A DNA stretch of 32,002 bases, taken from positions 1 to 32,002 of the forward strand of contig NZ_JXMS01000037.1 in the NCBI RefSeq assembly GCF_001672295.1. The letters are read 5' to 3'. Both the position numbers and the translations under genes were made by a program. This stretch comes from Halodesulfovibrio spirochaetisodalis (GTDB lineage Bacteria; Desulfobacterota; Desulfovibrionia; Desulfovibrionales; Desulfovibrionaceae). The notes under the pieces are model-generated. The model saw nothing but the letters and a program-made list of their open reading frames with translations, ran no database searches and was not told where the DNA came from. Shown here piece by piece: positions 7,315-15,047 of this stretch (the first letter of the stretch is position 1; every line of letters starts with the position of its first letter).

Positions 7315-9186
7315 TTACTGCACAGTTTTTGTTTCTGCAGTTGCTTCAACCGCTGACTCGCTGGAAGCAGACATTGTTTCTGTATTATCAGAAGCAGTTT
7401 CTGCTTGCGATTCAGCGTGGGAATTTTTTTCCTTAGAGGCTGCAGGCACTTCAGGGGATGGGCAGTTACATTCTTTTTGTGCTTCAGCTTTGCTGCTCAT
7501 CTTCTTTTCCTCTTCATCGCGAAGGGCACGACGAAGAACCTTGCCTACTATAGTCTTTGGCAGTTCATCACGGAATTCAACCTGCTTTGGAACTTTGTAG
7601 TTTGCAAGTTTTTCACGGCAATGGGAAAGCACTTCGGACTTGGTGAGCTCTTCACCGTTTTTAGGGACAATATAAACCTTGATGATTTCCCCGCGTGTTT
7701 TGTGCGGTACACCAACAGTGACAGCTTCCTGCACTTTCGGGTGCTCGTAGAGCACTTCGTCAATTTCACGCGGATATACATTGTAGCCGGCAACAAGGAT
7801 CATATCTTTCTTACGGTCAACAATGTAGAAATATCCTTCCTCGTCCATAGTGGCGATATCGCCTGTATACAACCAGCCGTTGCGGAGGGTGGAGGCGGTT
7901 TCGTCTGGACGGTTCCAGTACCCCATCATGACCTGCGGACCTCTGATGATCAGTTCACCGATCTTTCCGATAGGCAGGGGAATACTACCCACTTCCATAT
8001 CAACAATGCGCGCGTCAGTATCAGGAAACGGCAGTCCGATGGAGCCGTTTTTAGAAAGCCCCATAAGCGGGTTCAAGTGCGTTACTGGAGACGCTTCAGT
8101 CAGGCCGAAACCTTCAAGCAGCTTGGCTCCTGTAATTTTTTTGAATTGGCGCATCTGTTCAACCGGCATCGGTGACGAGCCTGAAATACAGTATTTGATG
8201 CAGCTGAGGTCATATTGGGAAAGACTTTTTTGCTGCATAAGTGAAATATAAACGGATGGCGCTCCCGGGAAAATCGTCGGTTTGTATTTCTGAATACCGT
8301 CCAGCACGTCTTTAGGAACATAGCGTGGAAACGGAACAACCGTTGCGTTCAATGCACACGGGAAAAGCATGCTTACTGTGAGCCCGAACACATGGAAGTA
8401 CGGGAGCAATCCAAGGAAGGTATGGTGCTCGTCAGAGATTGCGTTAAGCATAGTCTGACATTGCTCGACATTTGAAGTGACGTTTGCATGTGAAAGCATA
8501 ACGCCTTTGGAAATGCCCGTAGTTCCGCCAGTATATTGCAATAAGGCAATAGAGTTCTGCGGATCCTTAATAGGCACATTTAATTGTTCTTTTGACGCAA
8601 AAAGTGTCTTCCATGGAAGTACGGACTTGTTGTCATACGGTACATCGATATGCGTTTTTTCCCACTTGTTCTTCGTTGTGTAGAGCAGGTTGAGCGGAAA
8701 GCGCAGTGCATCAGAGATACGTGTGACAAAGTATTTTTCAATAGGAAGCTTATTGCGAAGCTTGGCAATCTTAGGCCACACAAGATCAAGCGTGATCATG
8801 TGTTTTGCACCACAGTCATGAATTTGATGAACCAGCTCTTTTTCCATGTAAAGAGGATTGGTCATAACCACTATGCCGCCAGCCTTGAGCACTCCCCAAA
8901 ATGCAATCATGGTCTGTGGCAAGTTTGGCATCATGATAGATACACGGTCGCCGGGTTTAACACCCTGTTCACGCAAGTTTGCTGCAAAGCACTCTGCAAG
9001 CGTGTGGAGTTTTTTGAAAGTAAGGGTGTAGTTTTTAAAAACTATAGCATTACGGTTCGGCGTGTTAGCTGCCGCTTCGTCCAGAATGCTTGGAATGGAT
9101 GCGTTCTTGTAGCTCAGGTTCGCCGGCACGTCCGGATCGTAGTTATCCAGCCAGGGGCGTTCGAGTGGTAAATCCTGTTCGTTCAT
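7315..9186 (-). CDS. Long-chain acyl-CoA synthetase (AMP-forming)
   Basis: It activates fatty acids to acyl-CoA through an acyl-adenylate. The 623-residue product is an ANL-superfamily enzyme. The P-loop-like motif YTGGTTGISKGVMLSHAN is at about 218-235. The adenine-site motif GFGLTEASPVTHLNP is near 365. The hinge region GWLYTGDIATMDEEG...VDRKKDMI is near 445-475. The C-terminal catalytic lysine segment PKTIVGKVLRR is near 557. The LC-FACS layout suggests long chains, but the substrate is not proven. Residues from about 563 form a 60-residue Ala/Glu/Ser/Thr-rich tail, probably disordered, beyond the usual end of the family. The ATG at 9184-9186 lacks a strong ribosome site. Confidence 0.92.
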   Translation of the reverse strand: MNEQDLPLERPWLDNYDPDVPANLSYKNASIPSILDEAAANTPNRNAIVFKNYTLTFKKLHTLAECFAANLREQGVKPGDRVSIMMPNLPQTMIAFWGVLKAGGIVVMTNPLYMEKELVHQIHDCGAKHMITLDLVWPKIAKLRNKLPIEKYFVTRISDALRFPLNLLYTTKNKWEKTHIDVPYDNKSVLPWKTLFASKEQLNVPIKDPQNSIALLQYTGGTTGISKGVMLSHANVTSNVEQCQTMLNAISDEHHTFLGLLPYFHVFGLTVSMLFPCALNATVVPFPRYVPKDVLDGIQKYKPTIFPGAPSVYISLMQQKSLSQYDLSCIKYCISGSSPMPVEQMRQFKKITGAKLLEGFGLTEASPVTHLNPLMGLSKNGSIGLPFPDTDARIVDMEVGSIPLPIGKIGELIIRGPQVMMGYWNRPDETASTLRNGWLYTGDIATMDEEGYFYIVDRKKDMILVAGYNVYPREIDEVLYEHPKVQEAVTVGVPHKTRGEIIKVYIVPKNGEELTKSEVLSHCREKLANYKVPKQVEFRDELPKTIVGKVLRRALRDEEEKKMSSKAEAQKECNCPSPEVPAASKEKNSHAESQAETASDNTETMSASSESAVEATAETKTVQ

Positions 9187-9345
9187 ATCGTATTAATATT
9201 GCTAGGGTTGATATGAGGTTCAGTCGTCATTTCTGAAATAGTGTAGTACCTTGTGTACTTCGATAGTGCAACCCCTGAAGGTTGAAGGGATACATTAGAA
9301 ATAACACATTATAAAATAAGAGAAATAAAACATGGCGCGCAAAAA

Positions 9346-9390
9346 AGCCCAAGTCCGATTATGCAATACTGCATAGTTCGAACTTGGGCT
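9346..9390 (-). terminator. Terminator of dapA
   Basis: A 9-bp outer stem AGCCCAAGT/ACTTGGGCT (9346-9354 with 9382-9390) continues as an imperfect inner stem with TATGCA/TGCATA. On the minus strand it is followed by a run of six T. It lies about 37 nt beyond the dapA stop. Confidence 0.88.
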
Positions 9391-9426
9391 GTATTAGTGG
9401 AGCTAAAAGTAGCAGGAAGAATATGC

Positions 9427-10305
9427 CTACAAGAGGCCTGCTTCCGTCATGATGGATTTAAGTCGCTCAAGGTTTGCTTCAGCAAGCGGAACCATTGGCA
9501 ATCTGAAGTCTGTATCCATTTTTCCCTGTAATGCAAGGGCTGTTTTTACAGGAATAGGGTTGGATTCCATGAACATAGCACGGTTCAGTGGCTGCATTTC
9601 GAAGTGCAGTTTACGTGCGGTTTCAATGTCTCCATTATTCCATGCAGTACAGAGGCTTGCCATTTTGTTCGGGAGGAGGTTGGAGATTACAGAAATAACA
9701 CCGGATCCACCTACTGAAAGTAGTGGCAGTACTGTGAAGTCATCACCGGAGATGACAGTAAAGGAGCTACCGCACTGTTCAATAAGGTCAGAGACCTGAA
9801 TGAGGTCACCAGTCGCTTCTTTGATACCTACAATCTGCGGAAGATCTTTGTGAAGACGGGCAACGGTTGAAGGCAGAACATTGCTGCCGGTTCTTCCAGG
9901 TACATTGTATAGTACTATTGGAAGGCTGATTGCTTCGGCAATATGTTTAAAATGCTGGTAGATGCCTTCCTGCGTCGGTTTGTTGTAGTAGGGGCTGATG
10001 AGAAGTGTACCATCAGCACCCGCTTCTTCAGCGAATGTTGCAAGGTGAACAGCTTCTTTGGTGTTGTTTGAACCGGCACCGGCAAGAACAGGCACACGTT
10101 TGTTTGCCTGCTCTACACAAATGCGGATAGCTTCCTTGTGCTCATCATGTGTAAGAGTTGCAGATTCACCAGTTGTACCGCACGGTACCAGACCGTGAAT
10201 ACCTTCAGTAATCTGCCACTCAATGTGCTCACGGAAACGTTCTTCATCAATTTTGCCGTCTCTAAATGGAGTTACCAGTGCAGTATAGGCTCCGGAAAAA
10301 TTCAT
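9427..10305 (-). CDS. dapA: 4-Hydroxy-tetrahydrodipicolinate synthase
   Basis: It condenses aspartate semialdehyde with pyruvate, the first committed step of lysine and meso-diaminopimelate synthesis. The 292-residue product is a standard-length TIM-barrel aldolase. The Schiff-base lysine is K162 (VGIKEATGD). Tyr133 and Arg138 lie in YNVPGRTG, and Thr44-Thr45 in CGTTGES. An AGGAGG ribosome site precedes the ATG at 10303-10305. It follows dapF with about a 50-nt gap on the same strand, so the pair probably forms a lysine/cell-wall operon ending at the 9346-9390 terminator. Confidence 0.97.
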   Translation of the reverse strand: MNFSGAYTALVTPFRDGKIDEERFREHIEWQITEGIHGLVPCGTTGESATLTHDEHKEAIRICVEQANKRVPVLAGAGSNNTKEAVHLATFAEEAGADGTLLISPYYNKPTQEGIYQHFKHIAEAISLPIVLYNVPGRTGSNVLPSTVARLHKDLPQIVGIKEATGDLIQVSDLIEQCGSSFTVISGDDFTVLPLLSVGGSGVISVISNLLPNKMASLCTAWNNGDIETARKLHFEMQPLNRAMFMESNPIPVKTALALQGKMDTDFRLPMVPLAEANLERLKSIMTEAGLL

Positions 10306-10355
10306 ATCGCCTCCTCATATGGGCAAAAATACTGCCCGCAGTGGGTTTGTCGTGT

Positions 10356-11198
10356 TTAGTCTAGTGTCAGACCGAGTGATTCAAGCACAGCATTGCCGGA
10401 GTAAATAACCAGCGCCTTACCTTTTAAGAAAACGCTGTTACCCTCGATGGATATGCTCAGAATTTCTCCACCTGAAGATTTAACACGTACATCAGTGCCG
10501 GTCAGCCCGAGAGCGTTTGCTACAACAACGCCTGCTACGGCACCAGTACCGCAGGCAAAAGTTTCATCTTCCACACCGCGTTCGTACGTGCGAAGATGTA
10601 CGTTTTCGCGGTCAATAATGCTCATAAAGTTCGCATTGGTGCCGGCAGGTGCAAATACATCATGGTAACGAACCAGCGCGCCGAGTTCTTTAACATTCAG
10701 GGCTGATGCATCTTCTGCCACATACACCGCATGTGGAACACCGGTGTTGACGAAATGGATTTCATCATCACCATCTTTGAGTGTGATAGGTTTATTCAGC
10801 TCAAGTCCTTGAGGCGGGGTGAGTTCCACTTTGATCTCACCATCGTCGCAAAATTCTGCGCGAATAGGGCCGGCATCTGTCCCGAAAGTGTGAACAGGGC
10901 CGGCAAGGCCGATCTCTACTGCAAGTTTTGCAGCACAGCGGGAAGCATTGCCGCACATTTCTGCACGGGAACCGTCGGCATTGTAGAAATGCCATCGGTA
11001 GTCAAGAGCAGGTTCGTCTGAGTTTTCTAAAAAAACAAGCCCGTCTGCACCAACGCCAAATGCGCGGCGGCAGATTTTTTGAGCCCACTCACTCATATGC
11101 GAAACAGGCACATTGTATTCTCTATTATCAATGAATACAAAGTCATTACCGCAGCCTTGCATCTTATAGATAGCTACGAGTCCCTTGGTCGGATTCAT
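10356..11198 (-). CDS. dapF: Diaminopimelate epimerase
   Basis: It converts LL-diaminopimelate to the meso form used in peptidoglycan and lysine synthesis. The 280-residue product has both catalytic cysteines: Cys82 in AEMCGNASRC and Cys216 in TFACGTGAVAG. The N-terminal MQGCGNDFVFID motif is also present. I start at the ATG at 11196-11198 (MNPTKGLVAIYK), which has GAGGAG 6-7 nt upstream and gives the family's usual length. The frame is open for 56 more codons upstream, but that extension reads through the dispersed repeat at 11263-11387 and is unlikely to be translated. Confidence 0.96.
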   Translation of the reverse strand: MNPTKGLVAIYKMQGCGNDFVFIDNREYNVPVSHMSEWAQKICRRAFGVGADGLVFLENSDEPALDYRWHFYNADGSRAEMCGNASRCAAKLAVEIGLAGPVHTFGTDAGPIRAEFCDDGEIKVELTPPQGLELNKPITLKDGDDEIHFVNTGVPHAVYVAEDASALNVKELGALVRYHDVFAPAGTNANFMSIIDRENVHLRTYERGVEDETFACGTGAVAGVVVANALGLTGTDVRVKSSGGEILSISIEGNSVFLKGKALVIYSGNAVLESLGLTLD

Positions 11199-11262
11199 TC
11201 GAACTCCTCGTGCCGGCAGAAAGTGCCCGTTTCTACCGCGCAACCCAAATATAAAAACATTA

Positions 11263-11387
11263 CCAGATTGATGACAAATCCGCACATTGCGGCGTTGCTT
11301 CGAAAAACTCAACGCTTTCATAGGAGTAACTATGACTCGTCTCTGAGTTTTTCTTGCGCCTTGCACTGCAGATTTATTGCAATCTGG
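11263..11387. repeat. Dispersed structured repeat, copy 1
   Basis: About 125 bp bounded by CCAGATT...AATCTGG. Inside are a 5-bp hairpin CCGCA-CAT-TGCGG (11280-11292) and a 9-bp stem GAAAAACTC/GAGTTTTTC (11302-11310 with 11345-11353). That stem encloses an apical 6-bp hairpin TCATAG/CTATGA (11318-11323 with 11330-11335). The 12-mer CCTTGCACTGCA follows at 11359-11370. The same arrangement occurs in reverse orientation at 21190-21315, with the hairpin core and the 12-mer identical. It lies 65 bp upstream of dapF. Confidence 0.85.
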
Positions 11388-11828
11388 CAGGTAAGGACTT
11401 TGTCAACAGTCTCCATTACGTCTGTCTTCTCTGGTTTCGCCAAGCAAATGCGATAGCAGAAAATAGGGATGAAAAAATTTCATCATCAAATCAATAGGGT
11501 GTGTGTAAGGACGCCCGATGGTGTGCAGCACCAAGCACCTTAAGGTGTCTACTCCTATGATTCTGCTGCACAAAAGAAAGAAGGTCAACCCGATAGAGTA
11601 AAGAGATAGAAAATGTTTTGCTTCTAATGAAGATTAATCACAGCCTCTAACCTGTTCTTAGTAAATGCTATTTTTACGTGCTGGTGTAGAAGAACTTGGC
11701 GCTTGCTGTATGGAATTTTGTTCAGAAAAGTTTGCCGGAGGCAGCTTGCATGAAGAGCAATCCGGAGTGGTGTGGGGCAGCTTGTTGTGATTGCGGTAGG
11801 TAGTGAGGGGACAGATAGTAGATAAAAG
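11388..11828. other. Non-coding region between dapF and the HU gene
   Basis: About 440 bp with no credible gene on either strand. Bases 11522-11572 form a nested structure: TGTGCAGCA/TGCTGCACA (9 bp) encloses the perfect palindrome CACCTTAAGGTG (11536-11547). A TTGACA hexamer on the minus strand (11401-11406) could be a -35 element for dapF, but I see no good -10 at the right distance. Bases 11732-11765 can form an imperfect CCGGA/TCCGG hairpin. Confidence 0.4.
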
Positions 11829-11856
11829 AAAAGCGCAGGCATGAGCCTGCGCTTTT
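11829..11856 (-). terminator. Terminator of the HU-type gene
   Basis: A 12-bp perfect stem AAAAGCGCAGGC/GCCTGCGCTTTT (11829-11840 with 11845-11856), 4-nt loop, followed on the minus strand by a T-rich tract. It lies 20 nt past the stop codon. Confidence 0.92.
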
Positions 11857-11876
11857 ACAGAGATATATAAAACAGA

Positions 11877-12152
11877 CTAGCTGTTTAAAAACTCTTTAAG
11901 TTCTTTGCCTGCACGGAAGAAAGGAAGATGCTTAGGGTGTACGGTAACAACTTCACCGGTTTTCGGGTTACGGCCGGTGTAGCCTTCGTACTCTTTCATT
12001 TTAAAGCTGCCGAAGCCGCGAATTTCAACACGGTTTCCTTCTGCGAGCGCATCCTTCATGCTATCTACAAAGACGTTTACCATCATGGTAGCTTCTTCAA
12101 TAGCGATGTTGTTTTCTTCAGACAGAGTTTTAATCAGTTCGCTTTTGTTCAT
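11877..12152 (-). CDS. HU/IHF-family DNA-binding protein
   Basis: A 91-residue nucleoid-associated protein of the DNABII family that bends DNA as a dimer. It has the N-terminal helical dimerisation part (MNKSELIKTL), the core EIRGFGSFKMK, and the DNA-intercalating arm with GRNPKTGE (Arg-Asn-Pro at 61-63), ending HLPFFRAGKELKEFLNS. I use the ATG at 12150-12152, with GGGAG 6-8 nt upstream. A TTG two codons earlier is possible. The sequence does not decide between HU-beta and an IHF-like subunit. It has its own terminator and starts about 120 nt after flhG, so it may be read partly from the upstream operon. Confidence 0.95.
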   Translation of the reverse strand: MNKSELIKTLSEENNIAIEEATMMVNVFVDSMKDALAEGNRVEIRGFGSFKMKEYEGYTGRNPKTGEVVTVHPKHLPFFRAGKELKEFLNS

Positions 12153-12270
12153 TCTCAACTCCCACTGTACAATACAGCGTAGATGTTCTGGATTTATGTT
12201 TATGTAAGTATGTGCTCTCTAGCTGTGTGATATAATTCAGTATGACGGAAACTGTTTAAATATTCAAAAG

Positions 12271-13086
12271 TTAATTGCTGAGATTGTTCGCAGTTTCTGT
12301 AAAAATTGATTTAGAAATGTCATTTAGCATAGAGTTTTTGATCTTCTGCAGTTTGACTGCAATGGAGAAGATATCTTTTGCAGCTTTGCTGTTAGGAGCG
12401 TGCTTCATCAGAGGAGTTTGTTTTCTTACTGATTCAGGCACCATTTTATCCTGAGTAATGCCTCCTAAAAATTCAGGAGTAAAGCCCAGGAAGCGTTCAC
12501 AGGCTGTTGCAAGTCTGTTGTAAGTGCTTGTTTCTTCTGTTTTATCTTCTGCCTGATTCACAATGATATAGAAGTCTTTTACATTGTGCTGTGTAGAAAG
12601 CACTTTCATGAGCGCGTAGCTGTCTGTAAGAGACGTTGGCTCAGGAGTTACTACTACAACACGAATGCGTGTCATTGCTGCAAAAGAAAGTACTGTAGGG
12701 TTAATTCCTGCGCCAAGATCCATTAACAAATATTCATAGTTATTAAAAAGTGGATTGAGACGCTGGAAGAGAGCATTTCGCAGTTCGCTGTCCATTTCTA
12801 CGAGTTCAGGTACACCTGATGCTGCAGGCAGGAAATCAAAACCGTCCGGCTCGATTGGGAATGCTACCTTTTCTGCAGGAATATCTGTGTCCAGTAAGCT
12901 CTGAATGTTGGTGTTCGGGGTTACACCAAGCAAAACGTCCAGATTGGCAAGGCCTAAGTCACAGTCCATGAGCATGACGGGGAAGTCGCCTCTGTACATG
13001 CAGTAGCCGAGGTTAAGAGCGATGTTGGTTTTACCCACGCCGCCCTTGCCGCTAAGAACTGAAATTGTGAGAGTATTGGCTTTCAT
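12271..13086 (-). CDS. flhG: FlhG/FleN-type MinD-like ATPase
   Basis: FlhG is a SIMIBI-class ATPase that limits flagellar number and position, usually acting with the GTPase FlhF. The 271-residue product carries the deviant Walker A motif SGKGGVGKTN (12-21), the switch motif DCDLGLANLDVLLGV, and the FlhG-type Walker B segment YLLMDLGAGINPTV. VVVTPEPTSLTDSYALMKVL follows, and the C-terminus is a basic/amphipathic helix. The N-terminus lacks the FlhF-activating DQAxxLR sequence seen in some FlhG proteins. It lies 14 nt after a diguanylate cyclase gene, and flhF is not in this window. A general ParA/MinD role cannot be excluded, but the motifs fit FlhG best. Confidence 0.87.
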   Translation of the reverse strand: MKANTLTISVLSGKGGVGKTNIALNLGYCMYRGDFPVMLMDCDLGLANLDVLLGVTPNTNIQSLLDTDIPAEKVAFPIEPDGFDFLPAASGVPELVEMDSELRNALFQRLNPLFNNYEYLLMDLGAGINPTVLSFAAMTRIRVVVVTPEPTSLTDSYALMKVLSTQHNVKDFYIIVNQAEDKTEETSTYNRLATACERFLGFTPEFLGGITQDKMVPESVRKQTPLMKHAPNSKAAKDIFSIAVKLQKIKNSMLNDISKSIFTETANNLSN

Positions 13087-13100
13087 ACGGGGAAACTGCC

Positions 13101-13949
13101 TTATTTAGATCCAGAAAAAAGGAATTGTTTTTCGTTAGAATGCACCATTGTGGAGCGATCGTATTCGAATTCGATGAGTTGTCTGGTAACATGTACCTGA
13201 TTCTTACCGGCATTTTTTGCCTGGTAGAGAGCTTTATCTGCTATGTTGAACAAGTCGTGTCCGGTAGCAGTGTTACGCCCTTTCAGGGAGGCTACACCTG
13301 CAGAGAAAGTGCACTGTACCGTGGCTTCCTTGCATTTTATATAGGTATCGGCAAACATCGAACACAATCTGTCCAGCATGGCTTTTGCTCTGAGCGGGCC
13401 GGCACCGGGAAGTAGTAATGCAAACTCCTCGCCACCTACGCGCGCTGCATGGTCATACCCACGTGTTGAAGCGTCCAGCAGGTCGGCAAGCGTCCTGATG
13501 ACTTCGTCTCCACAATGGTGACCGTATGTGTCATTGATGTTTTTAAAATTATCCAGATCAATTATTGCTAAGCTTAATTGACCGTTACTGCGTTCGACCC
13601 GCTGCAGCTCCATTAAGAGTTTATTCTCGAATGCCTGCTTGTTGTATAATCCTGTGAGCGGGTCTCTTTCAGACCTGCGGGTGAGTTCATCAATAACCCG
13701 CTGCAGGTTTGTAAGGTTATGAAAGGAGGAGTTGTCCAGATTAATCGCGAACCATTCGGAAAATCCGCCTGCTTCGGACAATTCATCCCATTCTTTCATG
13801 GTGATGCCGGGGATTATTCTGGTAAGTGCAAGCTGTTGCTCGGCGTCCGGAAACGGGGCAGACTCGGCAATAAGCTGGCGCAGCATATCCAGTTCGGCTG
13901 TTAGGCTATCTAAGCTGTCCTGATGTAAATTATGTAGTCTTTTCTGCAT
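13101..13949 (-). CDS. Diguanylate cyclase (GGEEF domain)
   Basis: It makes the second messenger c-di-GMP from two GTP. From the ATG at 13947-13949 the product has 282 residues. The N-terminal ~85 residues are helical with no recognised sensor domain and no membrane span. A GGDEF domain follows (about 93-260): RDPLTGLYNKQAFE, DLDNFKNINDTYGHHCGDE and the active-site GGEEF at 172-176. An RxxD inhibitory I-site (RGYD, 163-166) sits exactly five residues before GGEEF, so product inhibition is expected. The gene overlaps the 3' end of prfB by 20 nt. An alternative ATG at 13994 would overlap by 65 nt, and neither start has a strong ribosome site. It is followed closely by flhG. Confidence 0.93.
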   Translation of the reverse strand: MQKRLHNLHQDSLDSLTAELDMLRQLIAESAPFPDAEQQLALTRIIPGITMKEWDELSEAGGFSEWFAINLDNSSFHNLTNLQRVIDELTRRSERDPLTGLYNKQAFENKLLMELQRVERSNGQLSLAIIDLDNFKNINDTYGHHCGDEVIRTLADLLDASTRGYDHAARVGGEEFALLLPGAGPLRAKAMLDRLCSMFADTYIKCKEATVQCTFSAGVASLKGRNTATGHDLFNIADKALYQAKNAGKNQVHVTRQLIEFEYDRSTMVHSNEKQFLFSGSK

Positions 13950-15046
13950 GTAGATAAAGCAGGAAATCTCGCAGGAACTGATCCAGTTTTCCATCTAGTA
14001 CTGAATCAACATCCCCGATCTCCGAGTTTGTCCTGTGATCTTTCACAAGACGATATGGCTGAAGCGTATAAGTACGTATCTGACTACCGAAACTGATATC
14101 CATTTTTCCTGCGTAGGCTGCCTGACGTTCGTCCTGCACTTTTCGCAGTTCAATCTCATAAAGTCTGGATTTAAGGATTTGTAACGCAGTATCTTTGTTA
14201 GCGTGTTGGGATTTTTCGTTCTGACATTGGGCGGTTACTCCTGTAGGGATATGTGTAATACGCACAGCCGAACTGGTTGTGTTTACACTTTGCCCGCCCG
14301 GGCCGCTTGAACGGAATACATCAATACGCAGATCGCTTTCCTGTATGTCCACAGTGATGTCTTTGCCCGCATCGGGAATAATATCAATGGAGGCAAATGA
14401 TGTGTGACGACGACCGGAAGAGTCAAAAGGCGAAATACGTATAAGACGGTGAATGCCTTTCTCCCCTTTGAGGAAGCCGTAGGCATTGTCGCCTTTAATA
14501 CGAAGCGTAACGCTTTTAATGCCGGCTTCGTCTCCATCCAGCAGATCAAGATACTCGACTTTGAATTTATGCCTGTCTGCCCATCGCACGTACATGCGAA
14601 GGAGCATGTTTGCCCAGTCCTGTGCCTCAGTGCCTCCAGCGCCAGGATGAATTTCTAAAATTGCATCATTCCGGTCTTCCGGCGCGCTGAGCAATAAATT
14701 AAGCTCGGTCTGCTCAAGCAGCTCGCTTAACAACTGAGTTTGTTCATTGAGTGTTTCAAGAACTTCAGCGCTCTGGTCTTCTTCAGCTAAGGTCAGCCAT
14801 TCAGCTAAATCTTCTTTAGCCTGTGTAAGGGTTTCTAATCGGTCAATATGTCCTTCTAATTGACTTTTTTCTTGAAGGACTGGTGTAAGCTTGTCCGGAT
14901 TATCCCATGCACCGGGGCTGGAGAGCTGTTTTTCGATTTCATCAAGTCTATCTTTGTCACCCTTCAGGTCAAAGCCTCCTCCATAAGGAGTTGAATTGTT
15001 CTGTAAGGGCGTTACTTCTGGTTCGTAAATCTGCTAATTGAAGCAT
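13930..15046 (-). CDS. prfB: Peptide chain release factor 2, with programmed +1 frameshift
   Basis: RF2 recognises UAA and UGA and releases the finished peptide. Translation starts at the ATG at 15044-15046 (MLQLADLRTRSN), runs 25 codons to an in-frame TGA (14969-14971), shifts +1 and continues to 13930, giving 371 residues. With that numbering the SPF anticodon-like tripeptide is at 205-207 (IRISPFDSSG) and the GGQ catalytic motif at 250-252 (SSGPGGQSV), both at the standard RF2 positions. The gene begins 1 nt after the lnt stop and overlaps the diguanylate cyclase downstream. A simple gene finder would report only the C-terminal part of the frame. Confidence 0.95.
14969..14982 (-). promoter_or_regulatory. 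prfB programmed +1 frameshift site
   Basis: On the minus strand the site reads GGAGGAGG-CTT-TGA-C. A Shine-Dalgarno-like GGAGG lies three bases before the slippery CTT, directly followed by the in-frame TGA and a C. This matches the spacing of the known E. coli site. Low RF2 lets the ribosome slip to the +1 frame, so the gene regulates itself. Confidence 0.95.
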
Positions 15047-15047
15047 G

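Noticed and set aside
9240-9280. GTAC-N5-GTAC and repeated ATAGTG upstream of the acyl-CoA synthetase as a fatty-acid regulator site
   Set aside because: Too short and not matched to any known operator; could occur by chance.
11280-11366. N-terminal extension of DapF by 56 residues
   Set aside because: The extension is repeat sequence; the ATG at 11198 has a good ribosome site and gives the standard length.
11624-11842. Minus-strand 72-residue frame downstream of the HU gene
   Set aside because: Its start lies inside the HU terminator hairpin, and the sequence looks random.
12246-12299. Inverted pair ACGGAAACTG/CAGTTTCTGT across the flhG stop codon as a terminator
   Set aside because: The loop is 34 nt, half the stem is coding, and no T-run follows.
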